Shown in pieces: positions 61,901 through 64,000 of a stretch of 64,000 nt of DNA. The notes beneath the pieces are model-generated. The model saw only the letters and a list, made by a program, of their open reading frames with translations, was not told where the DNA came from and did no database searches. Position numbers and translations under genes: made by a program. Source of the DNA: Fagopyrum homotropicum (taxonomy: Eukaryota; Streptophyta; Magnoliopsida; Caryophyllales; Polygonaceae). How positions within the stretch are numbered: position 1 is the first letter of the stretch; each line of letters opens with the position of its first letter. Location of the stretch: assembly GCA_033239125.1 (NCBI GenBank), contig BSWB01000005.1:139248494-139312493 (forward strand), given 5' to 3'.

Positions 61901-63319
61901 GAGAATTCTGTGGCGGATCACCTTAGTAGACTCCCACCATTAGAGCTTGAGAGAGATGACATCCCGATTGATGACTCATTCCGGGATGAGCAATTGAAAT
62001 TGGTGGAGAAGTGCTTGTTCCAAGTGTCTAGAGGAAGTGAGCCATGGTATGCCGACATTGTGAACTACCTTGTGTGTGAAGAAGTGCCTCCCGGTTTGTC
62101 ATATGCCCAAAGGAAGAAGTTCTTCAAAGATGTGAGGCACTACTATTGGAGTGAACCACTTTTGTTCAAGAGAGGGCCGGATGGAGTCTTTAGAAGATGC
62201 ATACCGGAGGATGAGGTGGAGAGTGTGATCCGCCATTGTCATTCCTTGCCATATGGAGGGCATGCTAGCTCACACAAGACATGTGCTAAGGTGTTGCAAT
62301 CGGGCTTCTTTTGGCCAAGTTTGTTCAAGGATGTGCAAAACTTTGTGGTAGCTTGTGATGCTTGCCAAAGGACGGGCAACATTTCAAGGAGGAATGAGAT
62401 GCCCTTAAACAACATACAAGAGGTAGAGATATTTGATGTGTGGGGTGTGGACTTCATGGGACCATTCCCTTCTTCATGTGGCAACCTCTACATCCTATTG
62501 GCGGTGAATTATGTGTCAAGATGGGTGGAAGCAATCGCCTCTCCCACAAATGATGCCAAGGTTGTGGTGCGGTTCTTCAACTGAGTGATCTTTCCTAGGA
62601 TTGGGACACCAAGGGTGATCATAAGTGATGGAGGAAAGCACTTCACTAATAGGAACTTTGGGGTACTTTTGGCTAAGTATGGGGTGACTCATAAGGTGGC
62701 AACACTTTACCATCCCCAAACTAGTGGCTAAGTGGAGATCTCCAACCGGGAGATAAAAGGAATTCTTGAGAAGACGGTTTCTAGAACAAGAAAGGATTGG
62801 GCTATGAAGCTCGATGATGCTTTGTGGGCATATAGAACCGCTTTCAAGACACCGATTGGCACCACTCCTTACAATCTAGTTTATGGCAAGTCTTGCCACC
62901 TTCCGGTGGAGATGGAGCATAGAGCATATTGGGCCATAAGGTGGCTGAATTTTGACCTCAAGGAGGCCGGTGAGAAGAGGTTGCTAGACATGAACGCCCT
63001 TGAGGAGATCCGGTTGGATGCTTATGAAAATGCCCGGATTTACAAGGAGAGGACCAAGCGTTGGCATGACAAGCGCCTCATCCCAAAGGAGTTGAATGAG
63101 GGTGACTTAGTGCTTCTCTTCAACTCGAGGTTGCGGCTTTTCCCCGGAAAGCTCAAGTCAAGATGGACGGGTCCATATGTTGTGAAGAAGGTCTTTCCTC
63201 ATGGAGCGGTGGAAATAGGAGGAGATCATTGTGGTAACTTTAAGGTGAATGGGCACCGTTTGAAGAAGTACATCCCGGAAGCCCCGGTGGAAGTGATTGC
63301 CCCACTTCACCTTGAGTGA
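58934..63319 (+). pseudogene. Athila pol: protease, reverse transcriptase, RNase H, integrase
   Basis: One frame holds an aspartic protease (DLGASVSIIP, at about 59580, then PIILGRPFLATSG), a variable linker, reverse transcriptase (WRMCIDHRKLNVASRKDHFP, then FMDDFSVYG at about 61146), RNase H (MCDASDVAVGAILGQ, then TDHAAIRYLL) and integrase. The integrase has an HHCC finger (HASSHKTCAKV, then CDACQRTG) and a D,D,E core: VDFMGPFP, ISDGGKHF and VEISNREIK. Stops at 62582-62584 (TGA) and 62729-62731 (TAA) fall in the integrase core, so this copy cannot make full-length pol. The C-terminal integrase ends at TGA 63317-63319. There are no frameshifts. Confidence 0.93.
60136..60285. repeat. ATCGGCCGAT palindrome cluster within the pol linker
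   Basis: Between the protease and reverse transcriptase, a 24-bp perfect palindrome (60237-60260; core AAAATCGGCCGATTTT) is followed by CTGGGCCGATTTTCCTGAG, and a related motif lies at 60139-60175 (AAAATCGGAC, then AGATCGGCCGAATTTT). The same modules occur in the LTR and in the post-pol region. They are translated in frame as part of a low-complexity linker (SADFPDWADFPESF). Confidence 0.9.
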
Positions 63320-64000
63320 AACGCTCCTGAATTTGGTCAAGCTAATGACCTTAAAGAAGCGCTTAATGGGAGGCAACCCATTGGTACATATTTTTCCCTT
63401 TGGATTTTCTTGTTTTTGTTTGATCTTACTCTTGGTGTGCTTTGTTTTTCTTTCGTGTTTTTGGGTGCTAGATCTTGTTGATTGTCATGTGCGATGAGAT
63501 GTTGGAGGTCATGTGAAAACCTCATGGAACTATTGAAGGTACAAGATCCAAGCACATGGACGAGGAGTAAAGCACCCAGAAAAATCGGCCTGTTCTTCAG
63601 GCAGATCGGCCGATTTTCCTGGGATATGGTCCGATTTTCCCTTCTGTCAAGGAAAGTGATGATCTCCAATCAAGCATGGGTGGAGCGGACGTGGAACTTG
63701 GACGGCTTGCGGTGCCAAGCGCGGGTTCCGACACCATAATGAACATCAAGAGCTCTCTACCATCCTTGATCGATCATCCACCATCATCATTCGATGTGAA
63801 CCGAAATACCAAAGCATCACCAATTTTACATTGTGAGAACTCTCTTTCACATCTTTATTTAGCTTCCACATTGGGGACAATGTGTTTCTAAGTATGGGGT
63901 GGGGTTTTCATGATCACTTGCATGATTAGCATCTAGGATAGTTTAATATTGTCACATGTTTCATTACATCTTGCATTGTACATACATATTTCGAAAAAAA
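63320..64000 (+). other. Athila post-pol non-coding region (partial)
   Basis: The conserved Athila block GTCAAGCTAATGACCTTAAA at about 63337 and GGGAGGCAACCCA at 63366-63378 lies just after the integrase stop. Further on, an AAAATCGGCC, then AGATCGGCCGATTTTCCTG module recurs at 63581-63621, and TTCCACATTGGGGACAATGTG, a common Athila phrase, is at about 63867. Short open frames here have no recognised product. Any env-like gene would lie beyond the window. Confidence 0.7.

Larger units (their letters stand above)
55534..64000 (+). mobile_element. Athila-type Ty3-gypsy retrotransposon, cut by the window edge
   Basis: In order: 5' LTR, tRNA-Asp primer-binding site, gag, and pol with protease, reverse transcriptase, RNase H and integrase, then the characteristic Athila post-pol segment (GTCAAGCTAATGACCTTAAA, then GGGAGGCAACCCA at 63366-63378). 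The 3' half, including any env-like region and 3' LTR, lies beyond the window. Only three in-frame stops and no frameshift affect the main gag-pol body, so it looks much younger than the neighbouring chromovirus. Confidence 0.92.

Overview
This window is nuclear DNA from a eudicot plant. The evidence is spliced genes with GT-AG introns and AT-rich spacers, several plant-specific gene families, and plant transposon lineages (CACTA, L1-type LINE with RNase H, Stowaway, PIF/Harbinger, chromovirus, Athila). I cannot name the genus from the sequence alone.

The left half (about 2.7-31.1 kb) is gene space with four spliced genes whose exons could be joined in frame from start to stop. They are a mitochondrial carrier (+, 2692-6440, 9 exons, 308 aa), a three-RRM CELF/Bruno-like RNA-binding protein (+, 9102-13927, 9 exons, 431 aa), a CRIB-domain RopGAP (-, 17209-14726, 4 exons, 472 aa), and a SCY1-like pseudokinase with ARM/HEAT repeats (-, 31120-20230, 21 exons, 797 aa). 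From memory, the first three match the neighbouring Arabidopsis genes At4g03115, At4g03110 and At4g03100, so this looks like conserved microsynteny. Two small non-autonomous DNA transposons lie between the first two genes.

The right half (about 31.5-64 kb) is almost entirely nested transposable elements. A 5'-truncated LINE tail touches a long inverted-repeat element (31907-48757). That element contains a nearly full-length L1-type LINE (about 32.3-47.2 kb). The LINE's endonuclease domain is split by a 6457-bp CACTA element flanked by TTA duplications (36938-43394). The CACTA carries a Ulp1/C48 protease domain, four terminal exons of a mitochondrial processing peptidase alpha gene with introns kept, and its own Stowaway MITE. 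The inverted-repeat element also holds a 70/94-bp (164-bp) higher-order tandem repeat. Beyond it lie a PIF/Harbinger transposase remnant, a 2.4-kb LTR plus decayed chromodomain of a minus-strand Ty3-gypsy chromovirus, and a Ty3-gypsy Athila element (55.5 kb to the window edge) with LTR, tRNA-Asp primer site, gag and pol.

The most unusual signals are the gene-capturing CACTA, a 1.64-kb mostly open frame of unknown origin between LINE ORF1 and ORF2, a family of ATCGGCCGAT-centred palindromic modules shared by the Athila LTR, pol and post-pol region, and a fold-back scramble at the start of the Athila gag. No complete, novel host gene system is evident.
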